Assembly (NCBI GenBank): GCA_035041965.1
Contig: JAPYMA010003055.1
Location: forward strand, 1 to 64,000
From: Anisakis pegreffii
Lineage: Eukaryota > Nematoda > Chromadorea > Rhabditida > Anisakidae
Length of the DNA: 64,000 nt
Reading direction: 5' to 3'
Made by a program: the position numbers and the translations under genes. The notes below the pieces were generated by a model. The model searched no databases. It had not been told where the DNA came from and was given only the letters and a program-made list of their open reading frames with translations. This document shows, one piece after another, positions 38,786-49,300 of this stretch. The stretch's first letter is position 1; each line of letters starts with the position of its first letter.

Positions 38786-39527
38786 ATAAACCCGCTATGC
38801 TCAAAAGAATCAGTAACGGATATTGAAACTGAATACGGTCAGGCTGCCACTCAGGTTTGTTTCAGTTTCGACTGGTTATTCAGCTGTGTTTGTGAACTTA
38901 ATAATTGCCTTGATTTAAACATAAATAATATGTCCCGGTTCATAAATGCTTTGTTGAATGCATCTTATTGACAGTGTGATTGTTAACCCCGTCTCACAAA
39001 TGCTTCAACCGTTTGAACCGTTTTTGATTCATTCGAAAACGCCGGTGATTCATTTTCGGTAACATTTGAAACGTTTACTCACTATTCGTGATCAGTGAAA
39101 TCGTCGAAAAGTAAATGTTCCGCAGATATATTTGTTAGTTTGCTTTCACTGATACTTATCTTTCGTCGTATGTGCCATATTTGATAGGATTTTAGAATTT
39201 TTTTGTTTGTTTATAAATATGTACTAATTGATGTTGATCGATTGACTGTTTTGAATTATTGTTCGTGAGATTGTTTGTTGATCGTGTTGTTAGATGTTGA
39301 TTGTTCTTGTTGGTTTCGTTTCTTTTGTTCATTTATTTGTGATTATTGTGCTGTTGAATTCTCATTTGTTACTTTAGAATTCTACTTCATTTCGTTTTCG
39401 TATTTGATTTTGTCATACTGCTCGCTAGCTCATTGTGTTGAAATCTTTTAGTTAGTTTCGTTATCTCACGTCTTATTGCCTACAGTTTTCCGATGAATCA
39501 GATGTTTCTAGCTCGAAGGAACCTTAG
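38786..39527 (+). CDS. Two small exons, likely alternative hif-1 C-terminus
   Basis: Exon 38,786-38,854 (GTCGTCAG acceptor, CACTCAG|GTTTGT donor, 69 bases, phase 0 at both ends) encodes INPLCSKESVTDIETEYGQA then ATQ. Exon 39,486-39,527 (CCTACAG acceptor) continues in phase with FSDESDVSSSKEP and a TAG stop. Both are acidic and Ser/Thr-rich. They lie downstream of the hif-1 stop on the same strand, so the simplest reading is an alternative end of hif-1, for example from a phase-0 donor within the exon at 37,427. A separate gene cannot be excluded. Confidence 0.5.
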
Positions 39528-41625
39528 AAGTGAACTTGTTTCCATTATTAACCGTGTAAAAATGTAAGCGTGATACTGTTGCAAAAGTGCGTATAAATTC
39601 TATGGTGCCTCTTTCTGAACGCTTTTTCCGTATTGGCAGTGAGCTTCGCCCACTAGCGATATTCCTGTTCCAACTCACATATCCTCTAGAACTGTTTGAA
39701 AGTTAGAATAGAGCTGAACAGATAATGAGTCAGCCACTTGAGGCGTTTTGTTACCGGAATGTTTTGCCGAAAAGACATACTGAACGATTTTTGCCATATT
39801 CGTTTACCATCGCCATCAACACGGTACTTTGCAATGGTATTGTCGCAACCTATGCGCATTATTAGAGCTGTTTGATCGTGCAGCAAAATTTTGTCAATTT
39901 TCTATTGACAGCAATCGTCTTCGATGTTGATTAATAGCCGTTAGTATTTTCTGAAATACTCTAATTCGACTATGTATCATAATTGTGATGATATTCTGTT
40001 GTTATTATGCAAAAGTGTTTTTGTGGATTGTGGTAAATGATTGTTTTTCATGCTAATCGTAGGATTGCAGTATTTGAGGTCTGAAGTTAACTTTGTTATT
40101 TGTTATCGGAAAATCAATCGAAATTGATATTGTTGCAGATGCTCGTTTTCGGAAATGTATCGTCGTTATTTGTGTGGATGAATAGCACTGATGTTCACGT
40201 TGATGTGCGCAAATTTGAAAGTAACTTTTATATTAATGAGATATTTTGATTTTCTCTGAATTGCTTACCTCTTCCCATTTCCGTCTTCTCCCTCTTTTAA
40301 TCGCAAATGTTTATAGATAACTTTATTTGAATATATAATAAATGAATAAATGATTATACTTTTCTTTTGTCGACTGTTTACATGCATCAACTACGTTTAA
40401 AGTCTACTTACCATACATCACGATTCTTCTTAGCATACAGTACCAATTTTTTTTGTAAGACTTAGTACCAAATTAAGGATGGTAACATTACTCCTTGTTT
40501 GGTTTATGCTAATTGAAATTATTATCTAGATTCTAATGTACAAAGTAGTTATATACGCCATTAATATTATAATATTAATCCCTTCAGTTGACTTCTGCTT
40601 AATCGAACTCACCAAGAATAACTGTATATGTTGACGGGTTGTAACGACATGTAAGATAATCACTTAATAGGAGGTTGTCCTATTTGTTGTTGATTGGTGC
40701 TCGCTAAACACACGTGATTATTTACTTTATTAGTTGCTGATAAATTTATTATAATAGTCAGGAAATGTATTTTGTCAGTAAAGGAAATTACTTCAGTTAA
40801 TAACGATTGATATTTATGACCTATGAGTACAACTGCACCTTGGTGTTGATTACTCACAACGATAGACATCAAATGTGTTGTGAACTGCTAGCTCAACTTC
40901 AAGGCAATTTTCAGTATCAGTGCATAACTTGGCTGCACATATCAAGCTTATGATATTCTGCATGGATCAAAAGAACCACTGACTTGCTTTTGATGGATCT
41001 AGCATTTACAAGGACACAATGAATACTATGCTTAGAATTATCATATGAGAACTTCAATTTTTGATAGGTCATAAATATGTTGAGATATTTATCTATTAGC
41101 TTGTATTCCGATTTATGTTAATGAAGCTTTCTTCATTATTCATTGCTAGATATTATGATTCCAGTCTGTTTATCATACACATTTTAATATCGTATGACCT
41201 ATTCATACAATTCAGCTAGGCACTTTCTTTCCATTTATTCTTCAAACCTCATGACTCATCTTATTCAAATCCATATTTTCACTAATTCTCTCTCTCACGA
41301 CGTCTAACCGCGACAGTTTTGTTCCCGTATTTGTTTGATTGCAATTCTGCATCGTTAAGTCTTGATTACTATCTTATTGACATTGAGCGTTTGTTCGAGA
41401 CAAAATCATTGCGATAGCAAAATATTTACTAAATGAATCGCACATTTCAAGCACAATAGAATATAATATGAGTCGGTTGAGCAGTCGAATGGAATATGCC
41501 AGCCATGAATAATAGCACACCAGCTGACTGCACTACTGTTCCATTAAACTCTTGACAATCTCAGAAATACACACATCGAGTAAACAGTAAAGTTTAAATT
41601 TAGACGCATGAATGTTATGAACGAA
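39528..41625. other. Intergenic / 3' UTR, no gene seen
   Basis: This is AT-rich sequence between the last hif-1-side exon and the 3' end of the minus-strand Cys-rich gene. Only short open frames without splice or domain support are present. Confidence 0.65.
40337..40350 (+). terminator. Two poly(A) signals AATAAA
   Basis: AATAAA occurs at 40,337-40,342 and 40,345-40,350, about 0.8 kb after the TAG at 39,527, in a very AT-rich stretch. They are plausible cleavage and polyadenylation signals for the long hif-1 form. Another AATAAA lies at about 38,762. Confidence 0.4.
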
Positions 41626-42356
41626 TCAACAAGCTTTTCTGCAAGCATTCCAACAAACTGGAACACATTGCCCGACGACGCATTGTCGCTGACAAATATC
41701 ATTACAGTTTGATTGACAACTGCCTATTATACGTATGGACGGCCCTGATGGTATTCCTGTTGACGGCACTGATGGTATTCCTGTTGACGGCACTGATGGT
41801 ACTCCTGTTGATGGTATCATCGGTACCCTCGGTATTGATGGTATTGAGCCACTTGGAGTGGTAGAGCATGAACATGGTATGATAACTTGTGGACACGAAC
41901 ATGACATTTGGAAGATCGTTGTCACTTGTGCGCATTGGCATGCGTGCTGTAGACAAGAGCATGATTGTCGTTTGGAACGGAGTGCATTTTCCTGCAAAAA
42001 AAGAATTAGCACTATTGAAGAGTTTTGTGCGATGGCGTTTAAGAATACATGCAGACTTCTGGTTTCGAGAAATCGGTCGAATGAAACTCGTTAGGAAATT
42101 GCATATACACAAATGACTGTGCACTGTCGCATAAATAACTTTTCATTCAGTTGACAACTTCCTTAATGGACTACGCATACTTCACAAATTTGATTCACAA
42201 ATTTTGGTCGGAAAAGTTGAATCGTGAAAATTTCCAGGCAAGGTAAACTTCAAAGATGACTACTGAATCTCGAATTTTTGTTGGACTCACCTCTGCTGAG
42301 GATAATGTGCCGAGTGCGATGAAAACGATGATCGACACTGTTGGAATCATGGCCAT
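41626..42356 (-). CDS. Secreted 16-cysteine peptide precursor, copy A
   Basis: Two exons, 42,291-42,356 and 41,626-41,991, encode 143 residues. Exon 1 is a signal peptide (MIPTVSIIVFIALGTLSSAE). Translation may start at 42,356 or at a second in-frame ATG at 42,350. The junction is GCAGAG|GTGAGT to TTTGCAG|GAAAAT. Exon 2 begins ENALRSKRQ: RSKR is a furin-type site, so the mature peptide should start at Gln. It then has four CxC pairs (CSC, CQC, CSC, CSC), a Pro/Ser linker with repeated VPSTGIPS, and a C-terminal CX3C ladder (CNDICQRQCVVGQC, CVPVCWNACRKAC). The family is not one I can name; the Cys ladder resembles nematode-type Cys-rich repeats. It is a paralogue of the gene at 43,250-43,799. 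Confidence 0.85.
41738..41835. repeat. 24-bp tandem repeat coding the VPSTGIPS linker
   Basis: About three to four copies of a 24-base unit (on the plus strand GACGGCACTGATGGTATTCC plus TGTT) lie inside copy A exon 2 and encode the octapeptide repeat. The antisense reading gives a collagen-like pseudo-frame that should be ignored. Confidence 0.85.
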
Positions 42357-42414
42357 TGGAAGTACTGCACCGAACTCAAGTTGTATGCAATGACTTCAGG
42401 TACTGATTAGCGAG

Positions 42415-42424
42415 TTTATATAAT
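42415..42424 (-). promoter_or_regulatory. TATA box for Cys-rich copy A
   Basis: The minus strand reads ATTATATAAA, about 60 bases upstream of the copy A start codon. Its position mirrors the TATA box of copy B. Confidence 0.65.
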
Positions 42425-43174
42425 ATTGGATGGAAAAACGATGCCACTTAATATGTTCCGGCGCTAAATATGATTGTTAACAAGTTTACAGAAATGACTC
42501 ACTCAGTAAACCCGACGACTACGCAAAATTTTCTTACTTACAGACTGTATCACTCTCAAGCAAAAAATGAACTGTTTGGATTGTTCATTGTGTACATTGA
42601 AATTCATCCATCAATATCTCCATTAACGTATTCATTTCAAATTACATATTATTGTGATGTTTTTCTGCATCACGCAAGTTAAGTTGAACATGGTCAGGAA
42701 GACAGAGATGATCGGTGACATAGTGCAGCCACAACAGTGCTTGCGCGTAATTTGCAGCTGGAGCGGTGAAATTCCAATGTCCTGAGGCGTGCAGTGAATA
42801 ATTAACCCGCTACTTGATGTGGAATGATGGGTGTCGACATTTTCCCGATTATTCTGTCTGTCGATACTTTTCAGTTCAACGAATTTTCTAAATGCCCTTC
42901 TACAAACTCATTCGACTGAGCGATTTTTTCACAGTTTTATGCAAGCCCGAGAGTAGCGCTTCACCTGCAAAGTAATTTTCGATTTAGAGGGATGATCATT
43001 GTGAGAAAAGTGCTCGGAAAGCACTTAGCTAATCCTGTTGTTAAATAGTTTTTTGCACACATTCCTTGCTATTCCGAGATGAGCACTGTACGTTGACTCG
43101 AATCCAAAGCACATCGATCGAACTTCTTGATCACCAATCAGGATCACAACCGGTATTTGCTCCCAGTCCACCGT

Positions 43175-43182
43175 TATATAAG
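43175..43182 (+). promoter_or_regulatory. TATA box for Cys-rich copy B
   Basis: TATATAAG sits 75 bases upstream of the copy B start codon at 43,250. Confidence 0.7.
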
Positions 43183-43249
43183 CTCTACTAATTACCTGGC
43201 TGAACCAGAGAAGTCCATTTCACTTCTGTATTCCAGTTCACATTTCATA

Positions 43250-43799
43250 ATGCTTTCAAAAGTAGCTCTTGTCTTCTTCATCGTTCTCATCGCTGTCTTC
43301 TCAGCAGAGGTGAGTCTTTATGAATTCCAGCTACCCTGAACCATAATCTTCGGTTTTTCTTCAACAGACACGATTTCGAATTTCATCCTGACGATTAGGT
43401 TGCCAGTTCGTAAAAGTTTTGAAATTATCAAGTTTCTCAAAGTGTTTCGCTTTTTAATGTATATAGATATTATGGCATGTTGTTGAATGCCTATGTCAAA
43501 ATGTGAACTTTTAACACCATTAGTGTCATTTTCAGGAGAATGCAGTTCGATCAAAGCGACAAGCATGCTCGTGTCTGCAGAACTCGTGTCAGTGCTATCA
43601 GATCATCTTTCAAATGAGATGCTCGTGTCCACGCGTAGTCTTGCCATGCCCATGCTCAGCTCCATACTATCGACCAGGACCAGTCATCTACATTCCATCT
43701 TATAGCTGTCAATCACACTGCAACAATGTATGTCAACGCCAATGTGTCATCGGCCAGTGCGTCCCAGTTTGCTGGAATACCTGCAGATCTGCTTGTTGA
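43250..43799 (+). CDS. Secreted 16-cysteine peptide precursor, copy B
   Basis: Two exons, 43,250-43,309 and 43,536-43,799, encode 107 residues. Exon 1 is a 20-residue signal peptide (MLSKVALVFFIVLIAVFSAE). The phase-0 junction is GCAGAG|GTGAGT to TTTTCAG|GAGAAT. The second exon begins ENAVRSKRQ, with a furin-type RSKR site, then CSC, CQC, CSC and CPC pairs, a short YRPGPVIYIPS linker, and the ladder CNNVCQRQCVIGQCVPVC then WNTCRSAC. Cysteine count and spacing match copy A exactly outside the linker. It lacks copy A's octapeptide repeat. It is probably exported and disulphide-rich. Function is unknown; an antimicrobial, structural or signalling role would each fit. Confidence 0.88.
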
Positions 43800-45509
43800 T
43801 TTCTCTTCATATCACTGGATCCCCCTAGCTCAATCATTTTATTGTTTTCGCGACACTCATCAGTATCGTTCCTTTGTTTCTAAATCAAGCTTTTGTCTCT
43901 AGTTGCATTCAGATCATATTTCATTCTGTCTATTCTAATATATCCATAAAATGGCAATGGAATATAGACATATATTTGCCATGTTTAGCCTTACATATCT
44001 GTGATCACTGTACTCTTTTTTAGCGAAATAATCTGTCACATTTTAGGACTGAATGCTGTGTCAAATGATATTCTGATGTGAATAAAATTTTCATTGTTGC
44101 AATGGAGTTGGCTCGTATGAATATTTTGCAGTGCATTTTTCTTTCTTTTGAAACTTCCATTACGGAATTATATAACGTCTTCATTCTTAACTGCTTTCCG
44201 CAATGGATCAAGTTTCAAGCACAGTGTATTATCTGGAAAATGCTCTATCAGTGATGTTTTCCAATCTCATTCACTCATTCATAAGGAAAAGTGAAAGTTT
44301 GAGACAAAATGAAAAGTGTTACGCGATCTGTAACAATTAACAATTGTAAACGTGAAAACTACACCGTCCTTCATAATATAATATCATTTATTATTAAGAA
44401 CTGCATTCAATTGATCTGAATGAACGATCGTACTTTTTCCACCTAAAATGTTTATTCTTGTTCCCCTTCCACTACACTTACCGTATTGACATGTTAATTC
44501 AATATTCACCTTGAACAAACGTTTCCATTCATTCCTCGTTCTACAGCTATGAGGTGACTTCTTTGTCAGTATAACTGGAGTAAGTTGTAAATGCTCAAAA
44601 TTGATTTTTCAAACGAACACATCATTTTATAAAATTTTATCATATGTCGATCATTAGTGAACGTGAAATGTACATGCAAGGAAAAGTTCAAAAAAATAAA
44701 GCTAAACGATTGACTAACTGAATAGCGAATGAATGATAAACGAATAAAATATTGAGTGAAATGCTCACTCCAATAATTCGAGTAGCTTTCTCGCTATTGC
44801 AAGGCACAAGAAAATTTCGTAGATCCTCATTTTAGAATTCCAGGGGCAATTTGTTCGATACATGAGAATGTTTAGCACTTCGAGGTACTTGAATTCAATA
44901 AATTCTCGTGAAATATGCTGGATAAGATGAAAGAAAAAAGAGAAGGCACATGGTATGGGATTCAGTGGAATGCCTCACACTCAGTGGAGACATAACATTC
45001 ATGAGTTGATCAAAATTGCGCTTATATTTCCCCGCTGTCGTAATTTTTCGCAAGCAATTAACATAAATTTTGCAAGTAGACAAAGCATCGAAAAGATCTC
45101 ACATCGTACAAGGATTGCTTGGGATGCGCATCTTTTCGTGACAAGAGAGAGAAACGCAACACACATGTTGATGACAACTCCAAGTACGACTGAAACATTG
45201 TGAGGCTGTGCAACACGACAGTTTTTCAGTAGAATAATAAGCCTTCATAGATTTCGATTTCGTACAGATTTGCATTGAAAGCGGAATTTGAAAGCAATGA
45301 TATTGTTCCAGCAACAGCACCACACTAATGAAATCGCATAATCAAAGAACTGAAGTATTCGTTTTGATTTTGCAGAAAGACCCTTTCAAATGCAGAAGAA
45401 CACTGTTTCGTGGCAGTTTACAAAAGAACGTATGAAAAGCAATGGAAGAATATTCGCAAAAGACAATCACTCTCATCAACGTCCTCAAACCATATTGGCA
45501 GTTTCAGTT
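43800..45509. other. Convergent intergenic region, no gene seen
   Basis: This is the space between the 3' ends of copy B (plus) and the muscle Ig gene (minus). It should contain both 3' UTRs. I see no further coding exon. Confidence 0.65.
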
Positions 45510-46311
45510 TCAAGACACTGATGTCGTACGGGGATTCTCTATCGAAAACGCTTGATTCCGATTCACTTCTTCTCCTTTCACTTGTTTCTCTTGAGTCACC
45601 TGAACGAGCACTGATTTAGAATTAATAATACATGCCACAATATCCATTCGTCTAGAGCCGACTTCAGAGCTCACTTTTTTAGATGGCTTTTCTGATGAAA
45701 ATGAACGGTATCAACACACCGTCTCTATGCTTAAAATCACCTTTGATATGGAAATCACCTTTCCGCGTTTCATACATTAATTCATTTACCTTTGTGATAT
45801 GAAAATAGCTTCCCGGTTCCGTGCCCCTTGGTCGCACGACCAAATCGGCTGTGCTACGAGCTTCCCCAGCTATGTTTTCGGCAAGACACGTGAATTGACC
45901 GCAATCGGCCATCTCAACTTTCAGTATAATCATCGAATATACACCGTTCCCTTCCTGAAAACTTTCAGTCATCATCAAGGAAAAAAATTGAAATTTTCAT
46001 GTGCAACTGAATTTAAATTCTTGTTTCTCAGTTTCAATGGCTTCACTAAACGTACCAGATCAACTCCACGAACGATTAAAAAATAGAATGCAGCTGGAGC
46101 GATGAGATAGCTAAATTCGAAAGGGCATTGGAGTGGTAACTGACCTCAGTAAGGCGTACTTCCTCACAGTTCGGTATCACCTGTCCGTCCCTGAGCCATG
46201 TTACTTTCGGTGCTGGATCGCCAGTTACTTGTACGGTCCATTTGAGTCGATCACTTTCAACAACCTCTTCGCTTATGAGACGACGCACAAAATCTGGTGC
46301 GATTGTTTTTG
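45510..46311 (-). CDS. Ig domain 6 and C-terminal tail (exons 46145-46311, 45790-45954, 45510-45599)
   Basis: It reads KTIAPDFVRRLISEEVVESD, LKWTVQVTGDPAPKVTWLRD, then GNGVYSMIILKVEMADCGQF and TCLAENIAGEARSTADLVVR. The tail is PRGTEPGSYFHITK plus the last exon. The acceptor TTCAG at 45,600 and the stop TGA (45,512-45,510) define the 3' end of the gene. Confidence 0.88.
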
Positions 46312-49300
46312 CTGAAAAAAAGTAATCAAGAAAATACCATGAATCTTGATAATGAGAGAAACAGTTTTGGGCACAATCAGTACTTCCCATCCTGATCGAA
46401 ATGATTCAAACTGGTAATCGGAAGACATCGCTCAGCATAGTATGTGTTAATAAACTGAAGCAAGTGCAAATAATTTGAAAATAACAAAAGCTAACGTCTC
46501 ACGACAAGTTGAGCACTTGAGGTTGCTACGCCTGAAGCGTTTTTGGCTGTGCACATATATTTACCAGCATGTTCGGATTGAGCGTTCGGAAACGATAATG
46601 ATACGTGACCAGCGACATTCGAAAAGTCTAACTCAGGATTGGTCGCTGTCGACACCGGCACACCGTCTTTTGTCCATTGAACCTCAGGTGCGGGCCAACC
46701 TTCAAAGCAGAAGATCTTTCAATAGGACGCCTCATTAATTGCGTTGAAGACGACAATGACGTTAAATGAACATGAGAATGAACATGTTCGATTTATTTGA
46801 AATAATGAAACGAAATTATGATCGCTTCGTTCTGCTGGTTGTCGTACGGAACGGTATTCCATTCTATTGCTGTTGACAAATTTGAGGCAAAAATTATAGG
46901 CTCTTTTTTCAAGAATTATACAAGAATGAACAAATGACAAATCGCTAATGACGGGTGGGAATCATCACTACTTTGTAAACTTTGTTATAATTTTATTGAC
47001 GAATGCCGACGATACACGAATAAAGAGTGCTAACTTCTAGAGAACAACATCCTGAGAATGAAACAAACACTCCTAACCAGGTTCAACAGCCACAGATGGC
47101 TGAATCAACACAGCTTTACAACGACGGTAATAAGTTGGCGTTGTGCTCAAAGCGGATCGTGATGAGTTATATTGGCTCATCGCACGACCAACACTCGAAG
47201 AGGAGGTAGCCAGCATGGCTTGATTGTAATCAAAAAGTGGAGGACTTACGAGGGGCTCTTGGAAAGAAACACTCTTAGTGGTTCTTCGGAAGGGTGGTTT
47301 CACACTGGATTCATAGGCAGGAAGACGTGAATTATCACGATGAATTTGAACGTTTTCAGCATTGCGATGATAAGCATATGTTTGGTGACGATAATCATTG
47401 TTCTCCATTTTAAATGTAGGTGAGAATCTCGATGAGAATCAGATTCGAATGAAGTCAATAAGGAATATCAACAAACCAGTAACATCGCCTTCGAATTTAG
47501 CACTATCACCCGTGGCAGTAACCGCCGAAACGAGTGTTCGAGTGAAATGCGGTGGATGACCGACAGCAGCTGAGCTTTTTGCTCTGCGAGCCTCCTCAAA
47601 ATCGTATTTTTCTCGAGACAGCTGCAATACAACAACACGGTAACCACAATATCGTTATTTATCAATCGTGTTTTCTGTTTTGTTTCATTTTCTCTTGTAA
47701 TGCGACCGATTCCTCTGCTCAAAATTGCTACTTTCACTTCAGTTTTACATTGCCAGCTTAAGTTCTCTGGAACAGCCGCCATTGTGAATGGACAGTTTTT
47801 TGTTGCCCCTTTAAAATGTGCATTCATTTCGCAGTTTAAACCAAATTGTTTAAAAACTTTCCGTTCCAACTTGCAATTGTTACATTTCCTACGAAGTGAA
47901 TGCTCCGAAAACCGGATGACTATTTCGAAGTATTTAGACATCTTTTCCTACAGAGATCGCTTGAGTTTATAGTTTACTGCATGAGAAATAGATTTTGATT
48001 CATCAGTCAGTCAACGAAATCAAAACACTGACATAAAATTCATCAAAGGTGAATGATTAAAATAAAATAGCGTAATAAATCGCTCACTTGAATGCGTTCA
48101 TGAGTTGTGTGAAGTTGTTGTTTCTTGGCTGGTGGTGGCGTTGAAAGTCTCGAGGAATGCAACGGCTGTTTGGACACGATACGTCTTTGTTCTTCATCGT
48201 ACATGGCGAACTCTTCCTCCATTCGTTGCTGAAAGTGAACAATCAATAAACTCAGATATGCATATATCTGGGCCATATTAATCTCCTCAGGGATATTCTC
48301 GTTTCTTCTTGTCCAGTCAAAGTTTTCTCATTTCATCTGAACCTGACATTTTACTAACGCTCTATTTTGGCGTTTTCATCGATGTTTCCATGCAGTGGAC
48401 ATTAATAAGTTTACTTCGAACTGTTGTTGATGGAAAACACCCCTTCTTTAGTCAAATTTGACTCATTCGATTGAAACAGTTCTTGTAAATGCTATCGTAG
48501 TAAAACCAGGCCAGCAACATCCCATGATGGAACAATTCTAATCGCAAGGTTCTGCAAAATGCAGGAGCAATTTTCCTCCGACCAACCTTCTGCATTAGTA
48601 GTTGACGATTATCAAGGTGTTGTTCGTATTCAAATTCTCCGTATTCCTCTGTCACTTGGACATGCTGCAAGCAAACATGAACACAATTCGACGAAACATT
48701 TGCTAAGATTGCTCAAACAAAACTGACAACTTCAATGAATTTTTGTTTTGCCAATATGATTGATCGGTTGCATTGTAAAGCGGAAACGCTTGAAGTAATG
48801 CATTTGTTAGAATGGTGGAGAGCTAGACGCAACTTGCTACTTCGGTATATGAACGAAGATCACATTTTGATGCATCTTGGCTGACGTTTACGCAGTGCGC
48901 TATTTATAGATGCTATTGCTAGTGAGAAATTCAACAACACAAGTGAATAGTTTTATTTGAACCTCAGTGGTTACTGGTTTCTTGACGATTTGTTGCGGCT
49001 TGGTTGGTCTGGGCAATACATGGAGAATGGTTAGCGATTCGGTTTTGCCGCGAACATTCTCGGCAGACATCTTATAGAAACCATCGTTTTCGAGTTTAAC
49101 CGGATCGAATATGATCGAATATGTATCACCAATATTTGAGAACTGCAAATTTCTCGATTCGTTGATCAACATCACATTCGAAGGTAGCTTTCATGGTCAA
49201 ATAGAATTCGGTGCTATTGAAATGAATTGTCGGAGTATGGCTAACATATGTGGCGGGTACTGAGTACTGGTTGAATGAATGCTTTCTGCGGAATAAATTT

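Larger units (their letters stand above)
42357..43249. promoter_or_regulatory. Divergent spacer between the Cys-rich paralogues
   Basis: The ~0.9-kb spacer separates two head-to-head starts. It holds a TATA box near each end and no coding sequence that I can support. Shared control of the two genes is likely but inferred. Confidence 0.55.

Noticed and set aside
41735..42094. Plus-strand collagen-like frame with Gly-Thr-Asp-Gly repeats
   Set aside because: It is the antisense shadow of the octapeptide repeat in the minus-strand Cys-rich gene, which has signal peptide, intron and paralogue support.
47468..47941. 157-codon minus-strand frame with several cysteines
   Set aside because: It overlaps the Ig 5 exon in another frame and otherwise runs through intron; no splice or homology support.
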